NCBI GenBank assembly: GCA_024233115.1
Contig: JACKQB010000007.1
Location: forward strand, 124,001-188,000
DNA from: Akkermansiaceae bacterium
Lineage (GTDB): Bacteria > Verrucomicrobiota > Verrucomicrobiia > Verrucomicrobiales > Akkermansiaceae
DNA: 64,000 nucleotides
Reading direction: 5' to 3'
Part shown: positions 8,952-17,673 of the stretch, piece after piece
How positions within the stretch are numbered: the first letter of the stretch is position 1
Layout: the number at the start of each line of letters is the position of its first letter
The notes under the pieces: model-generated
Seen by the model: the letters and a program-made list of their open reading frames with translations, nothing else
Database searches by the model: none
Told to the model about the DNA's origin: nothing
Position numbers and translations under genes: made by a program

Positions 8952-9872
8952 TTAATCCGGATGCCCGACGTCCTCTTTAAGCCATTTCCACATGACACCA
9001 TCCACGGGTCCCAGCAACCATGCCATCACGAGCAAAACCCCTCCTGTCACCACCACCGAGGCAGCCATGTTGGTGTTGAACCAGACGTGGATGTAGAGGC
9101 CACCCACCGCTGACAACAAGGCATGCACAGCGGCGAGTCCGAGCATCACCTTGAGTCGATGGGTACAAAGATAGGCAGCGGAGCCAGGGAGAATGAGTAA
9201 CGCTATCACCAGGATCGCCCCGACCGCTTGGAATGCTGCCACCACGATAAAGGAAACGGTAAACATCATCCCGTAGTGGATCACCGCTGGCCGGTATCCA
9301 TACGATGCCGCCAAATCCGAGTCAAAGGAGCTCAACATCATCACGCGATAGAACAGCACCATCAACACCATCGTCAATCCTGCCACACCTGCCATGATCA
9401 TAACGGGCGTCGGAACCATCAAGCCCAGCAGCGGCACGCTGTCACCCTCGAGCAACAGCCCCAGACGACCGTGCAGCACACACTCAAGATCGAGGTCGAC
9501 ATTTTTCCCCAGCAACATCTCCATCAATACAACCCCCAGGGCAAACAAGGCCGTAAAGGAAATCCCGGTTGCCGCATCCTGTTTCACCCGTGTCCACTTG
9601 TGAATGAGTTCGATCAACACGGTCGATGCCAAGCCCGCCAAACCCGCCCCGACAATCAACCATGGAGAGGCGAGGTCTCCGGTGATATAAAAAGCAATCA
9701 CCACACCGGGAAACACACTGTGGCTAATGGCGTCCCCCGTTAGTGCCATCCGGCGCAGAATCAGGAACGAGCCCATTTGTGAACACGGCAGTGCCACCAG
9801 AAAGGCCATCAGGATCAGCCAGAAGGCACCGATACCGAGAGCGTCCCAGGGCAATAAAAGGTTCTCCATCAT
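8952..9872 (-). CDS. Metal ABC transporter permease (MntD/YtgD/ZnuB family)
   Basis: Integral membrane subunit of an ABC-3 family importer for Mn, Fe or Zn ions. The 306 residues hold about eight or nine hydrophobic segments. The family hallmark SFLILRRMALTGDAISHSVFPGVVIAF lies around residues 35-60 and AVGAILVIALLILPGSAAYL near 215-235. It overlaps the upstream permease-regulator gene by 4 bp (ATGA), typical of translational coupling. It is the last gene of a four-gene operon in the order binding protein, ATPase, permease-regulator, permease, the same order as chlamydial ytgABCD. The metal is not readable from the sequence. Confidence 0.9.
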   Translation of the reverse strand: MMENLLLPWDALGIGAFWLILMAFLVALPCSQMGSFLILRRMALTGDAISHSVFPGVVIAFYITGDLASPWLIVGAGLAGLASTVLIELIHKWTRVKQDAATGISFTALFALGVVLMEMLLGKNVDLDLECVLHGRLGLLLEGDSVPLLGLMVPTPVMIMAGVAGLTMVLMVLFYRVMMLSSFDSDLAASYGYRPAVIHYGMMFTVSFIVVAAFQAVGAILVIALLILPGSAAYLCTHRLKVMLGLAAVHALLSAVGGLYIHVWFNTNMAASVVVTGGVLLVMAWLLGPVDGVMWKWLKEDVGHPD

Positions 9873-11203
9873 AGCGGTTGACCTAGCAGGTGCGTGGGTT
9901 TGGGAATCGGCTTGCCATGTGGATCAAGCTCTGGGAAATCAAGATCCTGTTCGAGCTGGCGAACCATGTTAGGCCCCAGAATGTGCTCGATCTTCTCCGC
10001 ATCCTCATGGACATGGTCCTCGGCATAATCAGCCTCATTGGTGAGATAGAGCTCCCAGAGCCGGTGATTACGGACAAGCTCCATGGCGCGTTTCCAACCG
10101 GTGTTCGTAAGGTGGAGCGACACCTTGTCTTCGGACAGTTCAATAAACCCATGTTTCAACAAAGAATCACAGCGCGTCCGGATCATTTCCTCGGTCTGCC
10201 TTCTTTTCTGCGCCAGCATAATGATACTCACTTCTTCGTGGACAAAGCCCTCGGATTCTAAAATCTGATAGATTGCCTTAAGGGTATTCTCACGCATCAC
10301 CATCCGGCGGCGTTTGCTGATGCGAAAAACCTTCGACAACACACCGTGGCGCGGGGCTATCAAATAGACCACCGCGAACACAAACGTCGCCGACAAAGTG
10401 ATCACCGGTCCCGTAGGCATCCCGTTCACCGAGGCTGAGATCAAGGCTCCCACGATTCCTGAAATCACACCAAAGGCAACGGAAAGCACCAGCATCCGGC
10501 CAAAACGGTCGGTCAACAGGTATGCCGCCGCCGCCGGTGTAATCAGCATGGCTGAAACCAACACCACCCCGACAGCTTGGAGCGCCACCACAACGGAAAA
10601 CGTCAGCAGAAAATAGAACACCCCGTTGAGTGCCTTCACAGGGTATCCAAGGCCTCGGGAAAACCCCTCGTCAAAACTCATCACTAAAAAGGGACGCTTG
10701 AGGAAAAAGACAGTGACCACCAGCATCACGGTGGTCAGCATCATCATCCGGAGATCACTCGCGTCGATCGACCCTACGTTACCAAAAAGAAAATTCATCA
10801 CCCCCACGGTGTCCTGCTGATTGCGTGTTTGCCACATGATGCCGAAGGCAAAAAACGTCGCGAGAACAATCCCCAAGGCGGCATCGGATTTGAGGCGGGT
10901 GGTCGCCACCAGCGTGCGGACAATCCCCGCTCCGACCAGTCCAGCGGCGGCGGCAAACAGAAAGATGATCGCGGGGTTCCGCCCCGGGCTGTAGATCAAC
11001 CCGGCCACCACACCTGGCAACACGGCATGTGATACGGCATCCCCCATGAGAGCGACGCGGCGCAGCACCACAAAGCATCCTAACAGACCACACCCCGCCC
11101 CCAGCAGGATCGCCGCCATCAATGCCTTCCCCGCTCCGCTTGCCGGAATCAGTAAATCAACCATGGAACCTGCCAACATCATCACTTGATCACCTCTTGC
11201 CAA
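9869..11203 (-). CDS. Metal ABC permease fused to a DtxR/MntR-type regulator (YtgC-YtgR architecture)
   Basis: Residues ~1-290 are an ABC-3 permease (GCFVVLRRVALMGDAVSHAVLPGVV; AVGVVLVSAMLITPAAAAYL). After a basic junction (KVFRISKRRRMVMREN, ~290-303) comes a cytoplasmic winged-helix plus dimerisation domain of the DtxR/MntR family: HEEVSIIMLAQKRR..TEEMIRTRCDSLLKHGFIEL, then NHRLWELYL and HEDAEKIEHIL. The His, Glu and Glu-His positions correspond to C-terminal metal ligands of MntR. In Chlamydia trachomatis the equivalent YtgCR fusion is cleaved to release an iron-dependent repressor; cleavage here is inference. The gene follows the ATPase gene by 9 bp and overlaps the next permease by 4 bp. 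A later ATG (11182) is a possible start. Confidence 0.92.
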   Translation of the reverse strand: MARGDQVMMLAGSMVDLLIPASGAGKALMAAILLGAGCGLLGCFVVLRRVALMGDAVSHAVLPGVVAGLIYSPGRNPAIIFLFAAAAGLVGAGIVRTLVATTRLKSDAALGIVLATFFAFGIMWQTRNQQDTVGVMNFLFGNVGSIDASDLRMMMLTTVMLVVTVFFLKRPFLVMSFDEGFSRGLGYPVKALNGVFYFLLTFSVVVALQAVGVVLVSAMLITPAAAAYLLTDRFGRMLVLSVAFGVISGIVGALISASVNGMPTGPVITLSATFVFAVVYLIAPRHGVLSKVFRISKRRRMVMRENTLKAIYQILESEGFVHEEVSIIMLAQKRRQTEEMIRTRCDSLLKHGFIELSEDKVSLHLTNTGWKRAMELVRNHRLWELYLTNEADYAEDHVHEDAEKIEHILGPNMVRQLEQDLDFPELDPHGKPIPKPTHLLGQPL

Positions 11204-11212
11204 CGTTCAAAG

Positions 11213-11983
11213 TCACAACTTCGCAGCCCGGTCCGCCACTTCACTGAGGATGGTCAGTCGCCCCCCGTAGGTTTTTTGAAGCAATTCACGGGTGTAAACA
11301 TGCTCTGTTTTGCCAAAAGCGACGAGTCGCATGTTGAGTAACAACAAGCGGTCAAAATACTCACTCGCCGATTGCAAATCGTGATGCACGACGAGCACGG
11401 TCTTGCCACGCTCCCGCATCTCCTTGAGCAAGGTGACAATCGCCGCTTCGGTCGCCGCATCCACACCGACAAATGGCTCGTCCATGAGGTAGAGGTCACT
11501 GTCCTGGGCCAGGGCGCGGGCGAGGAACACGCGCTGCTGCTGCCCGCCACTGAGGTTGCCAATCTGGCGGTTCGAGTAGGGCAGCATACCGACCTTTTCC
11601 AGCGCGTCTGCCGCCCGTCTTTTTTCCTCCCTGCCCGGACTGCGGAACAAGCCGAGTCGTCCGTATGTCCCCATCAACGCCACATCCATGACCGTGACAG
11701 GAAAGTCCCAATCGACACTCTCCCGCTGCGGCACGTAGCCGACCCGGTGTAGGTTTTCTTTAACTGATTTGCCAAACACCTTCACCCAGCCTCCGGATGA
11801 GGGGACGACACCCATGATCGACTTGATCAGTGTGGATTTACCTGCACCGTTAGGCCCGACAACACCAACCAGGCTACCCACGGGAACCGCAACATCGATT
11901 CCGTAAAGCACCGGACGCTTATGATACGTCACCGTCAGGTCGTGGGTTTCCAATGCAGGTTGCGTGTTATTATCCATATCCAT
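11213..11983 (-). CDS. Metal ABC transporter ATP-binding protein (MntB/YtgB family)
   Basis: Cytoplasmic ATPase subunit of the metal importer, 256 residues. It shows Walker A GPNGAGKSTLIKS (~45-57), the Q-loop region YVPQRESVDWDFPVTV characteristic of the Mn/Zn subfamily, signature LSGGQQQRVFLARAL, Walker B DLYLMDEPF and the switch histidine in LVVHHDL. It starts 7 bp after the binding-protein gene. A second in-frame ATG two codons in (11977) is equally possible, as no Shine-Dalgarno separates them. Confidence 0.93.
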   Translation of the reverse strand: MDMDNNTQPALETHDLTVTYHKRPVLYGIDVAVPVGSLVGVVGPNGAGKSTLIKSIMGVVPSSGGWVKVFGKSVKENLHRVGYVPQRESVDWDFPVTVMDVALMGTYGRLGLFRSPGREEKRRAADALEKVGMLPYSNRQIGNLSGGQQQRVFLARALAQDSDLYLMDEPFVGVDAATEAAIVTLLKEMRERGKTVLVVHHDLQSASEYFDRLLLLNMRLVAFGKTEHVYTRELLQKTYGGRLTILSEVADRAAKL

Positions 11984-11990
11984 TGATCCA

Positions 11991-12959
11991 TTATTTCAGC
12001 CCATCGACAATGGTATTCACGTTATGCTTGATCATGCCGATGTAGCTTCCCTTGTCGTATGTCTCACCATGCAGTGTCACCTTGTCACCAGGTTCACCCA
12101 TGGCGTCGGAAAAGAGTTCCTGTTCACTGACAGTGACTCCGGCTTCAGCTGCCACGGCCTTGATCCCCTTGGCATTGACACTGGACTCTGGAAAAATCAT
12201 CTTGAGCTTGCGGTCCTTGATAAACTGCACCAGTTCCGCACGGTCCTTCAGGCCGGACTCGGAATTCGTCGATATCCCCTGCAAGCCTCTCACTTCAAAA
12301 CCATACGCTTTGCCAAAGTAGAAAAAGGCATCGTGACTCGTGACCAACACACGCTGGTCCTCGGGCACCTCGGCCACGCGTTTCTGTACCCATGCATGCA
12401 AGGCCATCAGTTCGTCGTAATACATTTCAGCACGCATTTCATACTCGTCCGCCCCCTCAGGGTCGGCTTTGGACAAGGCCTCGACAACCACATCCATACA
12501 TTCCGACCAAATTTCAGGATTGCCCCAGAGATGCGGATCAAAATAGCCTTGGAACTGCTCTTGCGGTTTTAATAATTGAGCGTCATCAATGGCATCGGTA
12601 ATCGCGTAAACCCCGCCCTTGCCCTCAGCCCGTTTTTCTAACACATCCTGCATCTTGCCCTCCAGGTGATGGCCGCTGTAAAAAATCAAATGCGCTTTTT
12701 GCAAGGCCGCCGTATCCTTGAAACTCACCTGGTAACTGTGCGGGTCGACTCCCGCCCCCATCAAACCCTGCACCGATACCCGCTCACCACCGATGATTTT
12801 CACCATGTCGGTGACCATCGTGGTGGTCGTGACAACCCGCAACAATGCCTCATCCGGTGAACCGTCGGTGACACTCTCCTGCTCCTTTTTCAACATCATC
12901 ACCAGCCCTCCAATCAGGACTCCCACTACCAGGAATACAACAGTGATCTTCTTTGCCAT
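11991..12959 (-). CDS. Metal ABC transporter substrate-binding protein (ZnuA/MntA/YtgA family)
   Basis: Periplasmic or membrane-tethered receptor that delivers Mn, Fe or Zn to the permease. The 322 residues begin with a signal-anchor (ITVVFLVVGVLIGGLVMML) with no lipobox. The metal-binding positions appear as GVDPHSYQ, YFDPHLWGNP, TSHDAFFYF and MIFPESSVN. The ATG at 12959 lies 12 nt after GGAGG; a GTG at 12968, three codons earlier, is only 3 nt from it, so the ATG is preferred. It is the first gene of the operon, 41 bp downstream of a perfect palindrome that could be its operator. Confidence 0.92.
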   Translation of the reverse strand: MAKKITVVFLVVGVLIGGLVMMLKKEQESVTDGSPDEALLRVVTTTTMVTDMVKIIGGERVSVQGLMGAGVDPHSYQVSFKDTAALQKAHLIFYSGHHLEGKMQDVLEKRAEGKGGVYAITDAIDDAQLLKPQEQFQGYFDPHLWGNPEIWSECMDVVVEALSKADPEGADEYEMRAEMYYDELMALHAWVQKRVAEVPEDQRVLVTSHDAFFYFGKAYGFEVRGLQGISTNSESGLKDRAELVQFIKDRKLKMIFPESSVNAKGIKAVAAEAGVTVSEQELFSDAMGEPGDKVTLHGETYDKGSYIGMIKHNVNTIVDGLK

Positions 12960-12999
12960 GGCTGTCACATACCTCCAGGACGAAACACTGTCAACCTGT

Positions 13000-13017
13000 A
13001 ATTAGCTTAGGCTAATT
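13000..13017. promoter_or_regulatory. Candidate DtxR/MntR-type operator of the metal-uptake operon
   Basis: AATTAGC-TTAG-GCTAATT is a perfect 7-bp inverted repeat with a 4-nt centre, 41 bp upstream of the binding-protein ATG in the 118-bp divergent gap before the sulfatase gene. Its length, A/T-rich arms and TTAG-GCTAA core resemble DtxR/TroR-family operators. Since the operon encodes a DtxR-type domain, autoregulation is a natural reading; binding itself is inferred. Confidence 0.6.
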
Positions 13018-13086
13018 TTTGTTTTCCAGGCTTATTTTTAGCGGGGGAATGTTTATGGTTGGAAAGAGCACCCCAATTATTCCAGT

Positions 13087-14799
13087 ATGGCACCCATGCC
13101 CCAGAAGACTCTCAGCCGCATCCTTTCACTGGCCTTGGTCCTACCAGTACCGTTGCTTGCCAAAGACCAGCCCAACATCATCGTGATCTTATCCGACGAC
13201 ATGGGCTACTCGGATATCGGCTGCTACGGCGGTGAGATCAAGACCCCCAATCTCGACCAACTGGCCCACAACGGGCTGCGGTTCACCCAGTTCTATAACA
13301 CAGGTCGTTGCTGCCCTACCCGGGCTTCGTTGCTGACGGGTCTCTACCCCCATCAGGCGGGGGTAGGGCACATGATGGACGACTACGGCCTGCCCCAATA
13401 CCAGGGGAACCTCAACAAACAATGCCTCACTTTGGCGGAAGTGCTGAAATCGGCCGGATACCGGTGTTACATGACCGGCAAGTGGCATGTCACCCGGCAC
13501 GTTGACTCCGATTCCCCCAAGCACAACTGGCCCTTGCAACGCGGCTTCGACAAGTTTTACGGTACGATTCATGGCGCCGGCTCATTTTTTGACCCCAACT
13601 CGCTCACCCGGGGGAACAAGAGGATCACCCCCCTGAACGATCCCGAATACAGCCCCAAGGGCACCTGGTATTACACCGATGCCATTTCCGACAATGCCTG
13701 TCGCTACATCCGCGATCACGTCAAGCAGCACCCCGACCAGCCCTTCTTCAGCTACGTCGCCTACACCGCAGCCCACTGGCCGATGCATGCGCTGCCCAGG
13801 GACATCGCCAAGTATAAGGGCAAATACGACGATGGATACCTCCCTGTCTACCAGGCACGGATCAAAAAGATGCAACAACTCGGCTTGATCGATCCATCGT
13901 GGCGTATCCCGTCACCCGTAGGCAAGTGGGAAAAAGTCGACAACAAAGCCTGGGAGTCCGCCTGTATGGAGGTTTATGCGGCAATGGTCGACAACATGGA
14001 CCAGGGGATCGGTCGCATCATAGCCACACTCGAGGCAACCGGCCGACTCGACAATACGCTCATCCTCTTCATGCAGGACAATGGCGGGTGCGCGGAGACC
14101 TACGGCCGATTCCAGCGTCAGGGGCCTCTGGAGCGCCCCGACAAACCCACCCTGCCCCCCATGCCCCGGGACGAGGTGCAGACAGAGATGATCCCCAAAC
14201 AATCGCGCGATGGCTATCCGCTCAGACGCGGCAAAGGGGTTATGCCCGGACCGCCGGAAACCGCCATCGGATACGGCAGGAACTGGGCCAACGTTTCCAA
14301 CACCCCGTTCCGCGAATACAAACACTACGTACACGAGGGCGGTATCTCCACACCCCTGATCGCCCATTGGCCCAAGGGGATCAGCAAGACGAACAGCTGG
14401 TCACAGCAACCGTCCCACCTGGTCGATATCATGGCCACCTGCATCGATCTCTCAGGTGCCAGCTACCCGAAAGACAAAACTCCCGTCGAAGGCGTTTCCC
14501 TGTCGCCCGTTTTCAACAACCAACCCATCCACCGCGGCAAACCCATCTACTGGGAGCACGAGGGCAACCGTGCCGTCCGCGACGGGAAATGGAAGCTGGT
14601 CGCCAAGGGCACCCGGGGGAAATGGGAGCTCTACAACATCCACGAGGATCGCACGGAGCAGAACAACCTCATCGCCGCCCACCCGGAAGTCGCCAAGCGG
14701 ATGATGGCCCGGTATGACCAATGGGCCAGGGAGCGCGGTGTCGTCCCCTTCGGCTCCTGGAAAAAACACAAGGGAGCCAAAAAGAAACCCGTGCACTAG
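13087..14799 (+). CDS. Secreted S1-type sulfatase (arylsulfatase family)
   Basis: Hydrolyses sulfate esters, probably on polysaccharides. The 570 residues start with a signal peptide (to about LLAKD), then PNIIVILSDDMGYSDIGCYGG with the metal-binding Asp pair, and TGRCCPTRASLLTG, where the first Cys of CCPTR is the residue expected to become formylglycine. TGKWHV (Lys/His) and the later MQDNGG also match the family. The C-terminal ~60 residues are basic and Lys-rich. A 9-bp GC stem (CCCGTGCAC / GTGCACGGG, 14788-14812) overlaps the stop without a T-run. It diverges from the metal operon and lies apart from the main glycan operon. No sulfatase-maturing enzyme is seen in the window. Confidence 0.93.
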   Translation: MAPMPQKTLSRILSLALVLPVPLLAKDQPNIIVILSDDMGYSDIGCYGGEIKTPNLDQLAHNGLRFTQFYNTGRCCPTRASLLTGLYPHQAGVGHMMDDYGLPQYQGNLNKQCLTLAEVLKSAGYRCYMTGKWHVTRHVDSDSPKHNWPLQRGFDKFYGTIHGAGSFFDPNSLTRGNKRITPLNDPEYSPKGTWYYTDAISDNACRYIRDHVKQHPDQPFFSYVAYTAAHWPMHALPRDIAKYKGKYDDGYLPVYQARIKKMQQLGLIDPSWRIPSPVGKWEKVDNKAWESACMEVYAAMVDNMDQGIGRIIATLEATGRLDNTLILFMQDNGGCAETYGRFQRQGPLERPDKPTLPPMPRDEVQTEMIPKQSRDGYPLRRGKGVMPGPPETAIGYGRNWANVSNTPFREYKHYVHEGGISTPLIAHWPKGISKTNSWSQQPSHLVDIMATCIDLSGASYPKDKTPVEGVSLSPVFNNQPIHRGKPIYWEHEGNRAVRDGKWKLVAKGTRGKWELYNIHEDRTEQNNLIAAHPEVAKRMMARYDQWARERGVVPFGSWKKHKGAKKKPVH

Positions 14800-14907
14800 A
14801 CCCGTGCACGGGGTGAACCCACCGGATTTCCCGCGCATCCCATCGAGCGAATTAATTCGGATTCTGCCTGTAAGTAATGCCACAAGGTCTTCGTATTTTA
14901 TGCGATT

Positions 14908-16869
14908 ATGCCAAAAGTCACCATCACACTCCCCGGAGAAGCCCCCCAGCCCTACCTACTGAAGTCGGGCCGGAATGACATCACCACCATAGGCCGGGGC
15001 AGCGGTAATGACATCACCATCCCCTGCCCCTCGGTGTCCACCCGGCACTGTCAGATTGAACAATCCAAGGAGGGTTACATCCTCCGCGACAACGGCTCGA
15101 CCAACGGCCTCAAACGCGACGGGTATCGTATGGATATCATCAACCTGAGGGACAACATGGAGGTCCTCATCGGTGACATCCCCATGGTATTCACCCACAC
15201 AGAGGAGGAAACGGAGGGAAAAGAACCCGCTCCCGGCAAGCCATCTTCAGATAACGTGAAAAATGCCGACACCCCCGATCCCCAACAAACCTCCACACCC
15301 CGTCTGCAGAAAAAATGCTTCCGGGCAGTACTGCTCCTCGGCCTGCTGGCCATGGCCGGTGTCGCCGTCATGCCGTGGCTCGGCCAAGTCGGTATGGCCA
15401 ACGAGGCAGCCACCACCAGCATCGGCAAATGGATCGGCTTCCTCGGTGAGTTCCACCCGCTTTTCCTGCACCTTCCCATCGGGGTGGTGATGCTCGTGCT
15501 CGTCATGGAGGCATTCCGCGTCCTGACCTTCGGAAAATACCAGCCCAGAACGACGATGGGGCTCTTTTTCGGCTCAGCCACAGGCATTTTTGCCGTCGTT
15601 TTTGGCTACTGCCTCTATCTCACGGGTGATTTTTCCGGAGAACTCATCGAGGATCACAAGCGTGACGGCATCATCTTCACCATCCTGCTCATCGCCACCT
15701 TCCTGATCAAGTATGCCGCCGATATCAAGTTCATGAGCAAGCTGTCGAAGCCATGTTATGTCATCGGACTGATCGCCACCACCGCCACCATGATGAGCGC
15801 CGGCCACCACGGTGGAGAAATCACCCACGGCGACCCACTCGACAAAGCGCCTTGGAAACAGGACGACGGCACCAGCCAGGTGGTCAGCGCCGACCCCGTC
15901 GTCTACACCGATATCATCCACCCCATCCTTGAAGCCAAATGCATCAGCTGCCACGGTCCCAAGAAACAGAAAAGCGGACTGCGTATGGATACCTACGCAG
16001 GCATGGTCGATGGCGGTGAGGAAACCGACTGCCTGGTGCCCGGGGACCTCGAAGCCAGCGCGATGATCTCCTACCTTCACCTGCCGCTTGAAGACGATCT
16101 CCGCATGCCTCCAGAGGGGAAAAAACAACTCACCAAGGAGGAAATCCAAATCCTCGAGTGGTGGGTAAAATCAGGCGCGCCAGAACATGCCAGACGCAGC
16201 GAATTGGAAGTCCCCCCCGCCATTGCCGCCGCCCTCAATACCCTTAAATCCCCCGAGCAAATTGCCCGTGAACAAGCCGCCAAGACAGAGGCGGCGCAAA
16301 AGCAAAAGGCAGCCATGGAGGCCAGGCGTGCCCGACTCGCCACCGCCCTCGACTCGGTGAACAAAACCTTTCCGGGCGCGCTCAACTACATCTCGCAGGA
16401 GAGCACTTCGCTGTCGTTTTCAGCCGTCAGCTATCGCAAGCAGTTTAACAACGACAGCCTGGCGGCACTCAAAGACGCCTCGGCCGACATCACCGATCTC
16501 GACCTCAGCGCCACCACCATCACCGATGATGCCGCCGCCATGCTTGAGTCCTTTGTTTCCCTCAAGTCGCTCAAGCTCAACCAGACGGCGATCACCGATG
16601 CCGCGCTGCCCGGCATCCGGAAGTTGAACCAACTCAAGGTGCTCAACCTTCACAGCACGGCGGTCACTGACGAGGGTATCCAACTTCTCCACGGCATGAG
16701 TTCACTCAAAAAAGTCTACCTGTGGGATACCAAGGTGACTGAAGCAGGTGCCAAGGCCCTCGAAAAAGCCCTCACCGATGCCCATGCCAAGGCACAGGAT
16801 GGGCTGAAGGATGAAGTCCGTGACGCGGACGCCCCCAAGGTGGTCCTCGGTGCTGCCGGGGAAAAATAA
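14908..16869 (+). CDS. FHA domain - five-TM - cytochrome c - leucine-rich-repeat fusion protein
   Basis: A 653-residue multidomain protein. Residues ~1-100 form an FHA phosphothreonine-binding domain (IGRGSGND, VSTRHCQI, DNGSTNG). About five hydrophobic segments follow between ~140 and ~305 and resemble DUF2231. Residues ~325-435 are a planctomycete-type cytochrome c domain with haem motif CISCH near 344 and a distal DDLRMPPEGK that can supply the Met ligand. A coiled, Ala/Glu-rich linker (~450-480) leads to leucine-rich repeats (~525-630; DLSATTITDDA, LHSTAVTDEG). Five segments place FHA inside and the haem domain outside, consistent with signal coupling across the membrane. The role is unknown; it could relate to respiration or stress sensing. 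Confidence 0.88.
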   Translation: MPKVTITLPGEAPQPYLLKSGRNDITTIGRGSGNDITIPCPSVSTRHCQIEQSKEGYILRDNGSTNGLKRDGYRMDIINLRDNMEVLIGDIPMVFTHTEEETEGKEPAPGKPSSDNVKNADTPDPQQTSTPRLQKKCFRAVLLLGLLAMAGVAVMPWLGQVGMANEAATTSIGKWIGFLGEFHPLFLHLPIGVVMLVLVMEAFRVLTFGKYQPRTTMGLFFGSATGIFAVVFGYCLYLTGDFSGELIEDHKRDGIIFTILLIATFLIKYAADIKFMSKLSKPCYVIGLIATTATMMSAGHHGGEITHGDPLDKAPWKQDDGTSQVVSADPVVYTDIIHPILEAKCISCHGPKKQKSGLRMDTYAGMVDGGEETDCLVPGDLEASAMISYLHLPLEDDLRMPPEGKKQLTKEEIQILEWWVKSGAPEHARRSELEVPPAIAAALNTLKSPEQIAREQAAKTEAAQKQKAAMEARRARLATALDSVNKTFPGALNYISQESTSLSFSAVSYRKQFNNDSLAALKDASADITDLDLSATTITDDAAAMLESFVSLKSLKLNQTAITDAALPGIRKLNQLKVLNLHSTAVTDEGIQLLHGMSSLKKVYLWDTKVTEAGAKALEKALTDAHAKAQDGLKDEVRDADAPKVVLGAAGEK

Positions 16870-16893
16870 CAATAACGCTCGCCTCCTTTTGCT

Positions 16894-17637
16894 TTATCCC
16901 TGCGTGTTCAGAGCAGATCGTATCTCACGAGCCACCTTTTCCGCCAGGTAGGCGGACCCTTCCGCTGTGAAATGGACGTTACCCTTCCCGTTTTTGATAG
17001 CGGGCAACTTCAATAGCGCGTGTGCATGAAGGTCATTGATCGCTATTCCATTTTTCTGCATGATTTCCCGGGCAATTGCATTGTACTTCACTTCATCCCC
17101 CACTTTGCGCCCAGCCTCAAATTCCGGAACGGGGGTCGTGGTACACCAAATCAGCTTGGCATTTGTCTTTTTCAGGCGCGCAACAATCTTTTCCATACTC
17201 GCTCTGTATGCTTCCGGGGTGGCGGTTAGTTTCCCATTCACCTTGTCCCGGTGCCCCTGGGTCTTCGCCTTGGGATTCCTGTAACAAATATCCCACAACC
17301 CCCAGTTAAAATGGATGATGTCCCACTTGCGATTCCCTAACCATTGATCAATGTTCCTGGCTCCATGTGCTGCGAATTTGCCATTGGTTGGAATCCGGAA
17401 CACATCGGCTTTCCCCTTTAACAACTTCCGGACATCAACCGTGTAAGCAATCGATATCGAATCGCCGATCAACAGGACGTTGGGCAAGTCGGTGTCCCTG
17501 GGGTTTTTAAAAGCATTTGAGTATTCCTTGCCGGTGTACAGCTCGTCCTTGCTTTCCAGGCCCTCGGCTCCATGCGCCATCGACCCAATCATTAAAATGA
17601 GGACGCCGCACAGTGTGTTTTGAATTACTTTGACCAT
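16894..17637 (-). CDS. Secreted SGNH/GDSL-type hydrolase
   Basis: The 247-residue protein has a signal peptide ending near SMAHG. Block I is LIGDSIS with the nucleophile Ser, a central FNWGLWD region provides the oxyanion part, and GNVHFTAEGSAYLA carries the catalytic His near the C-terminus. Such enzymes are often carbohydrate esterases, so it may remove acetyl groups from the polysaccharide handled by its operon partners. It is the last gene of the GH97-sulfatase-GH43/117-GH95-SGNH operon, 36 bp after GH95, and converges with the FHA-cytochrome gene. Substrate inferred from context only. Confidence 0.85.
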   Translation of the reverse strand: MVKVIQNTLCGVLILMIGSMAHGAEGLESKDELYTGKEYSNAFKNPRDTDLPNVLLIGDSISIAYTVDVRKLLKGKADVFRIPTNGKFAAHGARNIDQWLGNRKWDIIHFNWGLWDICYRNPKAKTQGHRDKVNGKLTATPEAYRASMEKIVARLKKTNAKLIWCTTTPVPEFEAGRKVGDEVKYNAIAREIMQKNGIAINDLHAHALLKLPAIKNGKGNVHFTAEGSAYLAEKVAREIRSALNTQG

Positions 17638-17673
17638 GATGTTGTTTGTTGTGCAATTTCCTTGGCACCTCGC

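Noticed and set aside
13018..13086. Copy of the glycan-regulon motif before the first sulfatase gene
   Set aside because: No ATACCC-N6-GGG match was found there, so the 13087 sulfatase is not assigned to the same proposed regulon.
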